A DNA stretch of 64,000 bases, from positions 1,612,001 to 1,676,000 of the forward strand of contig NZ_CP064782.1 of the NCBI RefSeq assembly GCF_018905915.1, in the 5' to 3' direction. The notes beneath the pieces are model-generated. The model saw only the letters and a list, made by a program, of their open reading frames with translations, had not been told where the DNA came from and ran no database searches. Each line of letters begins with the position of its first letter. The stretch's first letter is position 1. The translations under genes and the position numbers were made by a program. The stretch comes from Azospira inquinata (GTDB taxonomy: Bacteria; Pseudomonadota; Gammaproteobacteria; Burkholderiales; Rhodocyclaceae). Below are positions 33,663 through 42,505 of the stretch, in pieces.

Positions 33663-34559
33663 ATGAGTGCTGCGTCTTTAGGGGTTTTGTGTGCCGATAT
33701 TCCGGGGAGTGCCCGGCTTTTTGAGCGTCTTCCCGAAGGGGAAGCGCTCTATGCCCAGGAGCGCTGCCTAAAACGGATCGAACGGGTGGTTGCGGGGTTT
33801 GCCGGTCGCTTGCTGCGTTCCTCAGGCAATGAGTTGGTGGCCAGTTTCGAGAATGGGGAAGTGGCTTGCCAAGCGGCGGTGGACATGCAGCAGCGGGTAG
33901 AGGATTTGCCACCGGTCTCCGGTGTCAAACTTTCCATCCGGGTGGGGGTTCATTGCGGTGTTTTGGCGCCCGATAGCGCAGCTCCGGCAGGGGATGGCTT
34001 TGTGGGTGCTGCCCGCTTGCTGGGCATGGCCAAAGCCGGGCAGATTTTTGTCAGCGCCGAAGCGGCCAACGCTTTACCCGCTGCCATGCGTCAGGGCACC
34101 CGGGCGACGGATCGGCAAATGTCCGAAGCTGGGGCGGGAGGTGCTATTTATGAACTACCTTGGCAGGAAGCTGGCGAGCTTACCGTTCTGCGCCAACAAT
34201 TGGGGGAGGTGAAGGCCTCCACTACCCAGATGGGTAGCCCCAAACTCTGTGTCCGCCACTCCGGTAAGGCGTTTTTGCTGGATGGCAAAAATGAAGGCTT
34301 GAGTTTTGGTCGGGATGGGGCCTGCGATGTGGTGATTCAGGACAAGCGGGCTTCCCGTGCCCATGCCCGGATTCTGCGGCGTCGGGATCGTTACGTGCTG
34401 GTGGATGAAAGCACCAACGGCACCTATGTGGCCTTTGAAGGGGAACCGGAAATGTTCGTACGCCACAGCGAAGTGGTGCTGGGCAATAAGGGCCTATTGG
34501 CTTTCGGCCATTCCGCCACGGGTGGGGATGCGGAAGTGGCGGAGTTCGAGTACCTCTGA
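33663..34559 (+). CDS. Degenerate class III cyclase-like domain with FHA domain
   Basis: 298 residues. Residues ~1-165 resemble a class III adenylate/guanylate cyclase (LCADIPGSARLFERL with the first metal aspartate; IRVGVHCGVL). At the second metal site the usual K..GD is RSSGN, so lysine and aspartate are replaced and catalysis is doubtful. Residues ~205-290 form an FHA domain (LSFGRDGACDVVIQDKRASRAHARI, STNGTYV) that binds phosphothreonine. GGAGGGGTGAA precedes the ATG. It is therefore more likely a signalling scaffold or nucleotide sensor than an enzyme. No Ser/Thr kinase gene is in the window. A perfect-stem terminator follows. Confidence 0.83.
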   Translation: MSAASLGVLCADIPGSARLFERLPEGEALYAQERCLKRIERVVAGFAGRLLRSSGNELVASFENGEVACQAAVDMQQRVEDLPPVSGVKLSIRVGVHCGVLAPDSAAPAGDGFVGAARLLGMAKAGQIFVSAEAANALPAAMRQGTRATDRQMSEAGAGGAIYELPWQEAGELTVLRQQLGEVKASTTQMGSPKLCVRHSGKAFLLDGKNEGLSFGRDGACDVVIQDKRASRAHARILRRRDRYVLVDESTNGTYVAFEGEPEMFVRHSEVVLGNKGLLAFGHSATGGDAEVAEFEYL

Positions 34560-34618
34560 AGGGGCGCGGCTTTCTCCCTTTTCTTTTCATTTTCGCCCCT
34601 GCTCCGGTGGGGGCGGCT

Positions 34619-34660
34619 CCCAACAAAAAGGCCAGCGGTAACGCTGGCCTTTTTGTTGGG
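34619..34660. terminator. Bidirectional terminator with 19-bp perfect stem
   Basis: Arms with CCCAACA5GGCCAGCG and its exact complement around a GTAA loop, between the convergent cyclase-FHA and PsiF genes. Confidence 0.95.
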
Positions 34661-34674
34661 CTGGGACGGGGCGC

Positions 34675-35028
34675 TTATTTGGCGGCGGCGTCGGCCTGAC
34701 ATTTTTTCAGGAAGGAAGCCTTGGCGGCACCCGCCAGCTTCTTGCTGGTGGCCTGGGCGGCACAGTCGGGGGCGGCGGGTGCGGCTGCTTTTTCAGGGGC
34801 CGCAGCGGCTGCCGGAGCAGGCGCGGCCTTGCCGGAGAGGCAGGACTTCATGAATTGCTTGCGGTCGTCGCCTTTCAGTTGCTTGTCCTTGGCGTCCTTG
34901 TTGCAGTTCTTCATTTTTTCCTGCTGGGGCGTGAGCTTCTTGGCGGCGTCCGGGGCGTCGGCGGCGAAACCGGCTTGGGTAAAGACCACGGCGCCAAGGG
35001 TCAGGAGAGCGATCAGGGTTTTTTTCAC
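34675..35028 (-). CDS. PsiF-repeat exported protein
   Basis: 117 residues from a GTG at 35028 (GAGGAG site upstream). Signal peptide LIALLTLGAVVFTQAGFA. Two PsiF repeats: QEKMKNCNKDAKDKQLKGDD..FMKSCLSG and, after an Ala/Pro linker, CAAQATSKKLAGAAKASFLKKC. PsiF was named as phosphate-starvation inducible in E. coli; its biochemical role is unknown. Periplasmic location is expected. No Pho box was recognised. Confidence 0.87.
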   Translation of the reverse strand: MKKTLIALLTLGAVVFTQAGFAADAPDAAKKLTPQQEKMKNCNKDAKDKQLKGDDRKQFMKSCLSGKAAPAPAAAAAPEKAAAPAAPDCAAQATSKKLAGAAKASFLKKCQADAAAK

Positions 35029-35103
35029 GGCAAACTCCTCATGGAAGGGAAGAAGGAAGGGCAATGCCCCCATCCGGCGGATGTGGGCGGAAATATGACG
35101 GGG

Positions 35104-36042
35104 TTATAGGTCGTCGTCAAGAATGGCTTGCTGCTGGCGACCGATGAATTCCTGCATGTTGTCGATGCCGCGCAATTGGAGAATGGTGTTGCGTACCGCC
35201 GCTTCCAGCAGCACCGCCAGATTGCGGCCGGCGGCCACGGGAATGATGACCTTGCGGATGGGCACCCCCAGCACTTCCTGGGTCTGGGCGTCCAGGGGCA
35301 GGCGGGGGGAATCCATGCCCGCCACCGGCTTTTGCAGGTGGACGATGAGCTTGAGCTTCATTTTCCGCCGGGAGGCGGTCTCCCCGAAAATGGTGCGGAT
35401 GTTCAAGAGGCCCAGGCCTCGGACCTCCAGAAAGTCCCGCAACATGCCCGGGCAGCGGCCTTCCACGGTGGAAGGGGCGATGCGGGCCAGTTCCACCACG
35501 TCGTCGGCGACCAAGCCGTGGCCCCGGGAAATGAGTTCCAGGGCCAGTTCCGACTTGCCCACCCCCGAATCCCCGGTAATCAGTACTCCCATGCCGAAAA
35601 CGTCCATGAAGACGCCGTGCACCGCCACCGTGTCCGCCAGACGCCGGGACAGGTAGATGCGCAGCAGGTCGATGATGGCGGAGCAGGGTTTGGGGGTGGT
35701 GATCAGGGGAGTGCTGGTGGCTTCGCAGGTGTCCCGCACCATGGCCAGCACTTCCAGACCTTCGGCCACGATCACCGCGGGTGGTTCGGCGGCAAACATG
35801 TCCTGCATCTGGTTTTTCAGGCGCTCCGGATTGGCCTTGGTGAGCCAGGCCTGTTCGGCGAAGCCGATGACCTGGAGCCGTTCCGGGTGAATGACGTTGA
35901 GGTGGCCGACCAGATCGGCACCGTAGTTGTTGCCCCGCCGTTTCAGATCGATGAAGCGTTCGCTGCCCAGGGCTGCCACCCATTCCAGGGCGAGGCGTTC
36001 CCGATGGTCTTCAAACAGCTGCGCGATGCTGATTTTCCGCAT
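35104..36042 (-). CDS. hprK: HPr kinase/phosphorylase
   Basis: 312 residues. Phosphorylates and dephosphorylates the regulatory serine of HPr-type proteins. The N-terminal domain (to ~130) and the kinase domain with Walker A GDSGVGKSELALELI, followed by GLVADDVVEL and the HprK signature LEVRGLGLLNI are all present. In proteobacteria it accompanies PtsN and controls a regulatory, non-transporting PTS rather than sugar uptake. Its start overlaps the end of ptsN by 32 bases, so translation is coupled. Last gene of the recA-to-hprK strand. Confidence 0.95.
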   Translation of the reverse strand: MRKISIAQLFEDHRERLALEWVAALGSERFIDLKRRGNNYGADLVGHLNVIHPERLQVIGFAEQAWLTKANPERLKNQMQDMFAAEPPAVIVAEGLEVLAMVRDTCEATSTPLITTPKPCSAIIDLLRIYLSRRLADTVAVHGVFMDVFGMGVLITGDSGVGKSELALELISRGHGLVADDVVELARIAPSTVEGRCPGMLRDFLEVRGLGLLNIRTIFGETASRRKMKLKLIVHLQKPVAGMDSPRLPLDAQTQEVLGVPIRKVIIPVAAGRNLAVLLEAAVRNTILQLRGIDNMQEFIGRQQQAILDDDL

Positions 36043-36496
36043 GATTTCCCCAATCGGTGAACAGGCGGTGGGCGTCGTCCATACTGTCGCAATGGCGCAG
36101 GGCCTCCCGGAACAGCTTGTCGGAGAAGCGCTGGGCCAGCTCGGAAAGAATCTGCAGATGTTGTTCCGTGGCCTGCTCCGGTACCAGGAGCACGAACATC
36201 AGATCTACCGGCTTGCCGTCCGGGGCGTCGAAGGCCACGGGGTGGGTGAGGCGGAGAAAGGCGCCGGCGGCTTCCTTGATGCCCTTTAAGCGGCCGTGGG
36301 GAATGGCCACGCCCTGGCCCAGGCCGGTGGAGCCCAGCTTTTCCCGGGCAAACAGGCTGGCAAAAACCGTGGATTGGGCAACCCCCAGGTTATTTTCGAA
36401 CAACAGGGCGGCCTGCTCGAAAGCGCGCTTTTTGCTGCTGGCTTCCAGATTCAGGACGATGTTGGCGGGGGGAAGGAGTTTGGCGATGAGGTCCAT
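36011..36496 (-). CDS. ptsN: Nitrogen-regulatory PTS protein EIIA(Ntr)
   Basis: 161 residues, fructose-type EIIA domain. The phosphorylated histidine is in GVAIPHGRLKGI. RFSDKLFREAL and the family blocks around LMFVLLVPEQATEQHLQIL are present. It receives phosphate from NPr and controls potassium transport, stress and nitrogen-carbon balance in other proteobacteria. Lying with rpoN and hpf is the standard rpoN-operon order; hprK follows it. Confidence 0.95.
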   Translation of the reverse strand: MDLIAKLLPPANIVLNLEASSKKRAFEQAALLFENNLGVAQSTVFASLFAREKLGSTGLGQGVAIPHGRLKGIKEAAGAFLRLTHPVAFDAPDGKPVDLMFVLLVPEQATEQHLQILSELAQRFSDKLFREALRHCDSMDDAHRLFTDWGNHAENQHRAAV

Positions 36497-36647
36497 GGGG
36501 CTAGGGTACTCCCCGGAAAGACGATGGGAGAAACAAGAAACCCGGGGGGCGGGAGGGAGACCCTTCAGGTGGCCGGATCATAGCGGAAAAGGCGACGCTC
36601 GGCCACCGTAGCCGCCCCCTTGGGTGGGGCGGCGGCGGTGCTAGCGA

Positions 36648-36971
36648 TTAGGCTTCGCCGATGTGCTTATCCATGCTGTCCCGGTTGTGGGCCAGGCCCT
36701 TTTCCTTGTGCTTGATCACTTGGCGGTCCAGCTTGTCCACCAGGGCGTCCACGGAAGCGTACAGGTCGCTGTCTTCGTTTTCCACGTAGATGTCCTTGCC
36801 CGGCACCCGGACGGTGACTTCCGCTTTTTGCTTCAGCTTTTCCACGGTGAGGATCACATTCACTTCAATGACGTTGTCGAAGTGGCGCAGCACCCGATCC
36901 AGCTTGCTGCTGACGTATTCGCGGATAGCCGGGGTAACCTCGACGTGATGGCCGGTGATGTGCAGGTTCAT
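36648..36971 (-). CDS. hpf: Ribosome hibernation promoting factor
   Basis: 107 residues, the short HPF/RaiA form. MNLHITGHHVEVTPAIREYV and the beta-strand block VNVILTVEKLKQKAEVTV, with DLYASVDALVDKLDRQVIKHKEK, are typical. It binds the 30S subunit in stationary phase and helps form 100S ribosomes. It begins 16 bases after rpoN, in the usual rpoN-hpf-ptsN order. Confidence 0.95.
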   Translation of the reverse strand: MNLHITGHHVEVTPAIREYVSSKLDRVLRHFDNVIEVNVILTVEKLKQKAEVTVRVPGKDIYVENEDSDLYASVDALVDKLDRQVIKHKEKGLAHNRDSMDKHIGEA

Positions 36972-36987
36972 ATTATTTACTCCTTGG

Positions 36988-38490
36988 TTAGATGGTCTTG
37001 CGTAGGTTAGCCGGCGGGATGTTCAACGCCTCCCGGTATTTTGCTATGGTCCGGCGGGCCACCACAATGCCCTGTTGCCCGAGAATCTCGGAAATCTGGC
37101 TGTCGGAAAGGGGCTTTTTCGCATCTTCCCCGCCAATCAACTGCTTGATCAGGGCCCGGATGGCGGTGGCGGAACAGGCGCCCCCCGCTTCCGTGGCCAC
37201 GTGGCTGCCGAAGAAATACTTGAGTTCGAAAATGCCCCGGGGGGTGGCCATGTATTTCTGGGTGGTGACCCGGGAAACGGTGGATTCGTGGAGCCCCAGC
37301 ACCTCGGCGATTTCCCGCAGTACCAGGGGGCGCATGGCCACTTCCCCGTGTTCGAAGAACTGGCGCTGGCGTTCCACGATGGCCTGGGAGACCCGCAGAA
37401 TGGTGTCAAAGCGCTGCTGTACGTTCTTGATCAGCCAGCGGGCTTCTTGGAGCTGGCCAGCCAGGGAGGAGCCCCGGTGTTTGGAGAGAATATCCGAATA
37501 CAGGCGGTTGATGCGCAGCCGGGGATAGGCGTCCGGGTTGATGCTGGCCACCCACTGGTTGCGTAGCTTGCGCACCACCACGTCGGGAATAATGTAGCGG
37601 GTATCCAGGGGGGCGTACTGGGCCCCGGGGCGGGGATTGAGGCTCTTCACCAGATGGGCGGCGGCCCGTAGCTGGTCGTCGTCACAGCCCAGGAGCTTTT
37701 TCAGCTTGGTGAAGTCCCGTCCGGCCAGGAGTTCCAGATACTGGCGCACCAGTTGCAGGGCCAGATCCCGGGTGGGTTCCGGGGGCAGGGCTTCCAGTTG
37801 CAGGGCCAGGCATTCCTGGGGAGAGCGGGCCCCCACTCCGGTGGGGTCGAAATGCTGGAGGTGGCGCAGGGCGATGAGCAGGTCGTCCAGGTCGATTTCG
37901 AGCTCCGGGGGCAGGGCGTCCGCCAGTTCTTCCAGGGGCTGGGTCAGGTAGCCGTCGTCGTCCAGGGCTTCAATGAGAAAGCGTACCAGATTCCGGTCCC
38001 GGTCACTCAGGGGGGTGAGGCCTAACTGCCAGGCCAGATGGTCTCGCAGGGAGGTGCTGGCGGCCTGGATGTCCTGGTAATCCGAATCGTCTTCTTCGTC
38101 CCGGGAGGCGGAAGGATAGCTGCCCTCCGCATACCAGCCGTCATCCTCCCCGGCGGCCAGGGCATTGCCCTCGTCGCTGGCACGGATGCCCGTTTCGGCG
38201 CTTTCCCCCGGCTCCCCGTGCTCCCGGCTATCATCCTCGCCCCGCTCCGTTTCCCGGGGCGTGGTGCCCGCCGGATCAGGGGCCGCACTGTCACTTCCTT
38301 CCCCGGCGGCAGGCCCGGAAGGACCGTCGAAATCCTCGTCCTCCCGTTCCAGGAGGGGATTTTCCGTCAGGTACTTCTCCAGCTCCTGGTTCAGTTCCAG
38401 CGTGGACAGCTGCAACAACCGGATGGATTGTTGCAGTTGGGGCGTGAGCGCCAAATGCTGGGAAAGTTTAAGTTGGAGGGTCGGTTTCAT
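36988..38490 (-). CDS. rpoN: RNA polymerase sigma-54 factor
   Basis: 500 residues. The glutamine/leucine-rich region I (LSQHLALTPQLQQSIRLLQ), an unusually long acidic region II (about 50-150, with many D/E), the core-binding and the helix-turn-helix region (LGLHESTVSRVTTQKYM), and the RpoN box ARRTIAKYRE near the C-terminus are all present. It directs transcription from -24/-12 promoters with enhancer-binding ATPases. A matching promoter lies in the same window at 40826. Confidence 0.97.
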   Translation of the reverse strand: MKPTLQLKLSQHLALTPQLQQSIRLLQLSTLELNQELEKYLTENPLLEREDEDFDGPSGPAAGEGSDSAAPDPAGTTPRETERGEDDSREHGEPGESAETGIRASDEGNALAAGEDDGWYAEGSYPSASRDEEDDSDYQDIQAASTSLRDHLAWQLGLTPLSDRDRNLVRFLIEALDDDGYLTQPLEELADALPPELEIDLDDLLIALRHLQHFDPTGVGARSPQECLALQLEALPPEPTRDLALQLVRQYLELLAGRDFTKLKKLLGCDDDQLRAAAHLVKSLNPRPGAQYAPLDTRYIIPDVVVRKLRNQWVASINPDAYPRLRINRLYSDILSKHRGSSLAGQLQEARWLIKNVQQRFDTILRVSQAIVERQRQFFEHGEVAMRPLVLREIAEVLGLHESTVSRVTTQKYMATPRGIFELKYFFGSHVATEAGGACSATAIRALIKQLIGGEDAKKPLSDSQISEILGQQGIVVARRTIAKYREALNIPPANLRKTI

Positions 38491-38562
38491 GGGCGCGTGA
38501 TGGGAGAAAACATGACGATGACTTCTCCGCAGACGGGCTGCTGTTGGGGGAGAAAGGGGTGA

Positions 38563-39312
38563 TTAGAGGCGGAAATGCTCACCCAGATAGACTTTTCTTA
38601 CATTTTCATTATAAACGATCTCATCCGGCCCACCAGCGGCCAGTACCCGGCCTTCATTGATGATACAGGCCCGGTCACAGATGCCCAGGGTTTCCCGCAC
38701 ATTGTGGTCGGTGATGAGTACGCCGATGCCCCGTTCCTTGAGGAAACGGATGATTTTCTGAATTTCCAGCACGGCGATGGGGTCCACCCCGGCGAAGGGT
38801 TCGTCCAGCAGGATGAAGCGGGGGGAGGTGGCCAGGGCCCGGGCGATTTCCACCCGGCGCCGTTCCCCGCCGGAGAGGGCGGCGGCGGAGGTGTGGCGTA
38901 GATGGCCGATGTGGAGTTCGTCGAGCAGCTCCTCCAGCTTGCTCTGGGTCGCCTCCGGGTCCAGTTCCTGGAGTTCCAGCACCGCCTGGATGTTTTCTTC
39001 CACATTCAGTTTGCGGAACACGGAAGCTTCCTGGGGCAGGTAGGAGACCCCCATGTGGGCCCGGCGGTGGATGGGCAGGTGGGTCAGTTCCTGGTTGTCC
39101 AGCCAGATGGCGCCCCCATCGGCGGCCACCAGACCCACGATCATATAGAAACAGGTGGTTTTCCCCGCCCCGTTGGGGCCCAGTAGCCCCACCACTTCCC
39201 CACAGCAGACCTCGAAGGACACGTCCTGGACCACGGTACGGGCCTTGTAGCGCTTCTTCAGGTTGTGGGCGGAAAGAATGTGGCCTTTTTGGCTGTCTTG
39301 CGGGTCGGACAT
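38563..39312 (-). CDS. lptB: LPS export ABC transporter ATPase LptB
   Basis: 249 residues. Walker [15 protein letters not shown], signature [16 protein letters not shown], Walker [17 protein letters not shown] (LptB-type DPIAV), and H-loop [14 protein letters not shown]. It powers LptBFG extraction of lipopolysaccharide from the inner membrane. lptA and lptC, usually just upstream, are not here; the gene instead follows recX by 12 bases, with rpoN after it (72 bases). Confidence 0.95.
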   Translation of the reverse strand: MSDPQDSQKGHILSAHNLKKRYKARTVVQDVSFEVCCGEVVGLLGPNGAGKTTCFYMIVGLVAADGGAIWLDNQELTHLPIHRRAHMGVSYLPQEASVFRKLNVEENIQAVLELQELDPEATQSKLEELLDELHIGHLRHTSAAALSGGERRRVEIARALATSPRFILLDEPFAGVDPIAVLEIQKIIRFLKERGIGVLITDHNVRETLGICDRACIINEGRVLAAGGPDEIVYNENVRKVYLGEHFRL

Positions 39313-39324
39313 GGTGCGAACCTT

Positions 39325-39765
39325 TTACTCGTCATCCCAGGTGCCTTGCAGCACCCGGCGGATGGTTGGGCTGCCGAAACCCCGACCGGCCAGAAAACGG
39401 GCCTGCTTGGCCCGCTCCTGGGCATCCTGGGGCAGGCTGCCGAATTTTTTGCGCCAGACCGCCAGGGCCCGCTCGGTTTCATCCCCGGCCTGGGCCAAAG
39501 CGTTGGCAATGGTGGTGTCATCCACCCCCTGGCTGCGCAATTCCCCGGCCAGGCGGGCGTTACCGTAGCGGCCGCCGCGGACGGTGACCCGCTGTTCGGC
39601 GTAACGGTCATTGGCAAGCAGGCGGGCTTTCTCCAGCTCGTCCAGCAGCAATTCCAGTTCCTCGCCGCTTTCGGCGTGGGAAGCCAGCTTGCGTTTCAGT
39701 TCAAGACGGCTGTGTTCCCGGGAGGCGAGCAGGCGCAAGGCCCGCCCGCGCAGGCTTTCAGTCAT
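39325..39765 (-). CDS. recX: Regulatory protein RecX
   Basis: 146 residues of helical RecX repeats ([53 protein letters not shown]). Binds and inhibits RecA filaments. It starts inside the recA stop region (8-base overlap), giving tight coupling. Secure by family motifs and position. Confidence 0.93.
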   Translation of the reverse strand: MTESLRGRALRLLASREHSRLELKRKLASHAESGEELELLLDELEKARLLANDRYAEQRVTVRGGRYGNARLAGELRSQGVDDTTIANALAQAGDETERALAVWRKKFGSLPQDAQERAKQARFLAGRGFGSPTIRRVLQGTWDDE

Positions 39766-40792
39766 CCCCGGGGGTAGGGGCTTCCGGGGCGGGGGCAGCT
39801 TTGGTCACCCCCACGGCGGTGCGGATCTTGGCTTCGATTTCCTGGGCCAGGGCGGGATTAGCCTTGAGGAATTCCCGCACATTGTCCTTGCCCTGACCGA
39901 TCTTTTCCCCGTTGTAGGAATACCAGGCGCCGGACTTTTCCACGATCTTGTTGTTCACGCCCAGCTCGATGATTTCCCCTTCCCGGGAAATGCCTTCCCC
40001 GTAGAGGATGTCGAAAATGGCTTCCCGGAAGGGGGGGGAGACCTTGTTCTTCACCACCTTGACCCGGGTTTCGTTGCCGATCACCTCGTCCGCCTTCTTG
40101 ATGGAGCCGATGCGGCGGATGTCCAGACGCACGGAGGCATAGAACTTCAGGGCGTTGCCCCCGGTGGTGGTTTCCGGATTGCCGAACATGACGCCGATCT
40201 TCATCCGGATCTGGTTGATGAAAATCACCAGGGTGTTGGTTTTCTTGATGTTGGCGGTGAGCTTGCGCAGGGCCTGGCTCATCAGACGGGCGTGGAGGCC
40301 CATCATGGAGTCCCCCATTTCCCCTTCAATTTCCGCCTTGGGGGTGAGGGCGGCCACGGAGTCCACCACAATCACATCCACGCCCCCGGAACGGACCAGC
40401 ATGTCGGCGATTTCCAGGGCCTGTTCCCCCGTATCCGGCTGGGAAATGAGCAGGTCACCCACCTTGACGCCCAGCTTCTGGGCGTATTGGGGATCCAGGG
40501 CGTGTTCCGCGTCGATAAAGGCGGCCACGCCCCCTTTTTTCTGGGCTTCGGCAATGACCTGGAGGGTCAGGGTGGTTTTCCCGGAAGATTCCGGACCGTA
40601 GATTTCCACCACCCGGCCCCGGGGCAGACCGCCCACGCCCAGGGCTACGTCCAGCCCCAGGGAGCCGGTGGAAATGACTTCCAGTCCCTTGTCCACTTCG
40701 GTGGCGCCCATCTTCATGATGGAGCCCTTGCCGAACTGCTTTTCAATCTGTGCCAGCGCGGCGGCGAGCGCCTTAGCCTTATTGTCTTCCAT
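39758..40792 (-). CDS. recA: Recombinase RecA
   Basis: 344 residues. Walker [14 protein letters not shown], Walker [23 protein letters not shown]-binding loop [20 protein letters not shown] and C-terminal acidic tail. It performs strand exchange and activates LexA self-cleavage. Upstream the minus strand has a CATAAT -10 element at about 40822-40827; no canonical CTGT-N8-ACAG LexA box was found, so SOS control would need a different operator. Confidence 0.98.
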   Translation of the reverse strand: MEDNKAKALAAALAQIEKQFGKGSIMKMGATEVDKGLEVISTGSLGLDVALGVGGLPRGRVVEIYGPESSGKTTLTLQVIAEAQKKGGVAAFIDAEHALDPQYAQKLGVKVGDLLISQPDTGEQALEIADMLVRSGGVDVIVVDSVAALTPKAEIEGEMGDSMMGLHARLMSQALRKLTANIKKTNTLVIFINQIRMKIGVMFGNPETTTGGNALKFYASVRLDIRRIGSIKKADEVIGNETRVKVVKNKVSPPFREAIFDILYGEGISREGEIIELGVNNKIVEKSGAWYSYNGEKIGQGKDNVREFLKANPALAQEIEAKIRTAVGVTKAAPAPEAPTPGDD

Positions 40793-40825
40793 GGCTCGAA
40801 ATCCCCAAAAACAAGCGTCCGATTA

Positions 40826-40840
40826 TGGCACAAACCTTGC
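40826..40840 (+). promoter_or_regulatory. Sigma-54 (-24/-12) promoter
   Basis: TGGCACAAACCTTGC matches the sigma-54 consensus TGGCAC-N5-TTGC exactly, with 12 bases from GG to GC. Predicted start about 40852, 52 bases before the PAS gene at 40904. It overlaps the recA -10 element on the other strand. Confidence 0.7.
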
Positions 40841-40903
40841 GGGCACGGATACGTGTAAGCCCCAATTGTTCCGGGGGCCAAAGTCAGGCAATTTCTATCC
40901 CAA

Positions 40904-42460
40904 ATGAATGTTCTTCGCCGACTCCGCCCCTATTGGGCCCCACCCTTTTCCTTCACCGGTTTCCCCCTGGGGGGGCAGCTGGCCCTGGCTTTTGGCCTCT
41001 CCCTGGGGGCGGTCTGCCTGGGAGGGGCTCTGGGCCCCTCCTGGGGGGCGGCGGACCAGTTCCTGCCCCTGATCCTGGCGGGCGCCTGCCTGGCCGCGCT
41101 GGGTCTGCGCAGCGCTCCCCTGGTCTGGGGCGCCATGCTTCTGGGCTTATGGCAGCGCAATATCCAGGGGGGGCGCCTCTGGCTGGCTTCCCTGGGCTTG
41201 CTCGGGGCGGCCCTGGTGCTCGGCATCGCCCTGCGCTGGATTTGTAGCCGTTTCCGGCGGGGTAGTGACGGGGGGGTGGATGCCATTCTCACGGCCCAGG
41301 GCCAACTGTTGTGGTGGGCCGAGCCGGGCAGCCGGCGCCTGCTGGGGCGCCGGGGCGCCATTCCCGGCTGGTTCGGCCAGGGGGCGGTACGGGCCGGGGA
41401 TAGTCTGGATGCCTGGTTGCCCGTGGTGCTGGCGGAGGACCGGGGTCCTCTGGAGGCGGCCCTGGGGGCCATGGGCCGGGATGGCTGCCGGGTGGATTTT
41501 CGTGTGCGGGACGAGGCCGGTGGCCTGCGGGTGCTGTGCCTGGAAGGGCGTCTGGTGCCCGGCAATGGCCAGGGGCCGGACCGGCTGCAAGGCAGCATTC
41601 GGGAGGTGACCGGAACCCGGGTCCGGGAGGACGGGGGGATACAACGTTGCCAGGAGCGTCTGGCCCGGCTGGGGGAAGCCCTGGCCGGGCAGGATTTCGG
41701 CCTGTGGGAATGGGAGGTGGGGACCGATCTCCTGACCATTCGGGAATCCGCCGCCGCCGCCCTGGACGAGGCCGGGCCGCCGCCTCAGCGCCTGGCGCTG
41801 ACGGACTGGCTGACGGGCGTGCATGGGGAAGATCGGGCCGGGGTACTGGCCGGTCTGGGCCGGGTAGCCCAGGGCTCGGCCGCCCGCTATGTGGGGGAAT
41901 TTCGTCGGGCCAACCGGCGCGGGCACTGGAGCTGGCTGCGGGGGGAGGGCAAGGCCGTGGCCTGGGATAGCCAGGGACGGGTGATCCGGCTGGCCGGGGT
42001 GTTTCGGGATGTGCAGGAGCGTCGTCTGCTGGAAGCGGACCTGGAAAAGTTCTCCCGGGCCATGGAATGGGGCCCGGCGCCCATTTTTATTACGGATGCC
42101 CAGGGGTGCTTTGAATATTGCAATCAGGCCTTCACCCGCCTCACCGGCTATGCTTTGGAAGACCTGTTGGGGGAAACGCCCTGCCTGCTCCAGCCCGCAG
42201 GTGGAGATGGGGAAGGGGCGGGGGGCGCCGCCCTGTGGCAGGCCTTGCTGGACGGTGCTGGCTGGCAGGGCGCCCTGGTGAGCCGCCGCCAGGACGGTGG
42301 CGACCTGGCCTGGCACCTTTCCCTGGCGCCCTTGCGGGACGGCCGGGGAGAATTGACCCACTTTGTCGCCATGGGCCAGGAAAGTGCCCGGGGGGAAGGG
42401 GCCAGCCCGTCCCCCGGGCTTTCCCATTCCAGCGGACGGGAGCCGGTCCGGCTTTCCTGA
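40904..42460 (+). CDS. Membrane protein with PAS domains and no output domain
   Basis: 518 residues. An N-terminal membrane part (about residues 25-110, four or so helices: LALAFGLSLGAVCLGGAL, LLGAALVLGIALRWI) is followed by three PAS-like regions: ~125-235 weakly, ~265-375 (PAS_3 type, YVGEFRRANRRGHWSWLRGEG) and ~380-490 (APIFITDAQGCFEYCNQAFTRLTGYALEDLLG, a clear PAS). It ends soon after the last PAS with no kinase, GGDEF, EAL or HTH domain. It probably senses a signal and passes it by protein contact. Likely transcribed from the sigma-54 promoter. Divergent from recA. Confidence 0.75.
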   Translation: MNVLRRLRPYWAPPFSFTGFPLGGQLALAFGLSLGAVCLGGALGPSWGAADQFLPLILAGACLAALGLRSAPLVWGAMLLGLWQRNIQGGRLWLASLGLLGAALVLGIALRWICSRFRRGSDGGVDAILTAQGQLLWWAEPGSRRLLGRRGAIPGWFGQGAVRAGDSLDAWLPVVLAEDRGPLEAALGAMGRDGCRVDFRVRDEAGGLRVLCLEGRLVPGNGQGPDRLQGSIREVTGTRVREDGGIQRCQERLARLGEALAGQDFGLWEWEVGTDLLTIRESAAAALDEAGPPPQRLALTDWLTGVHGEDRAGVLAGLGRVAQGSAARYVGEFRRANRRGHWSWLRGEGKAVAWDSQGRVIRLAGVFRDVQERRLLEADLEKFSRAMEWGPAPIFITDAQGCFEYCNQAFTRLTGYALEDLLGETPCLLQPAGGDGEGAGGAALWQALLDGAGWQGALVSRRQDGGDLAWHLSLAPLRDGRGELTHFVAMGQESARGEGASPSPGLSHSSGREPVRLS

Positions 42461-42505
42461 TTCCCCCGGGGGCGGGCTGAACATCCCCCCCGGTGGCTTT
42501 CGTTC

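Noticed and set aside
40793..40903. LexA box upstream of recA
   Set aside because: No CTGT-N8-ACAG palindrome was found in the gap.
42461..42505. Frameshift hiding an output domain after the PAS protein
   Set aside because: The 45 bases to the convergent bacterioferritin gene cannot hold a domain, and no frame continues.
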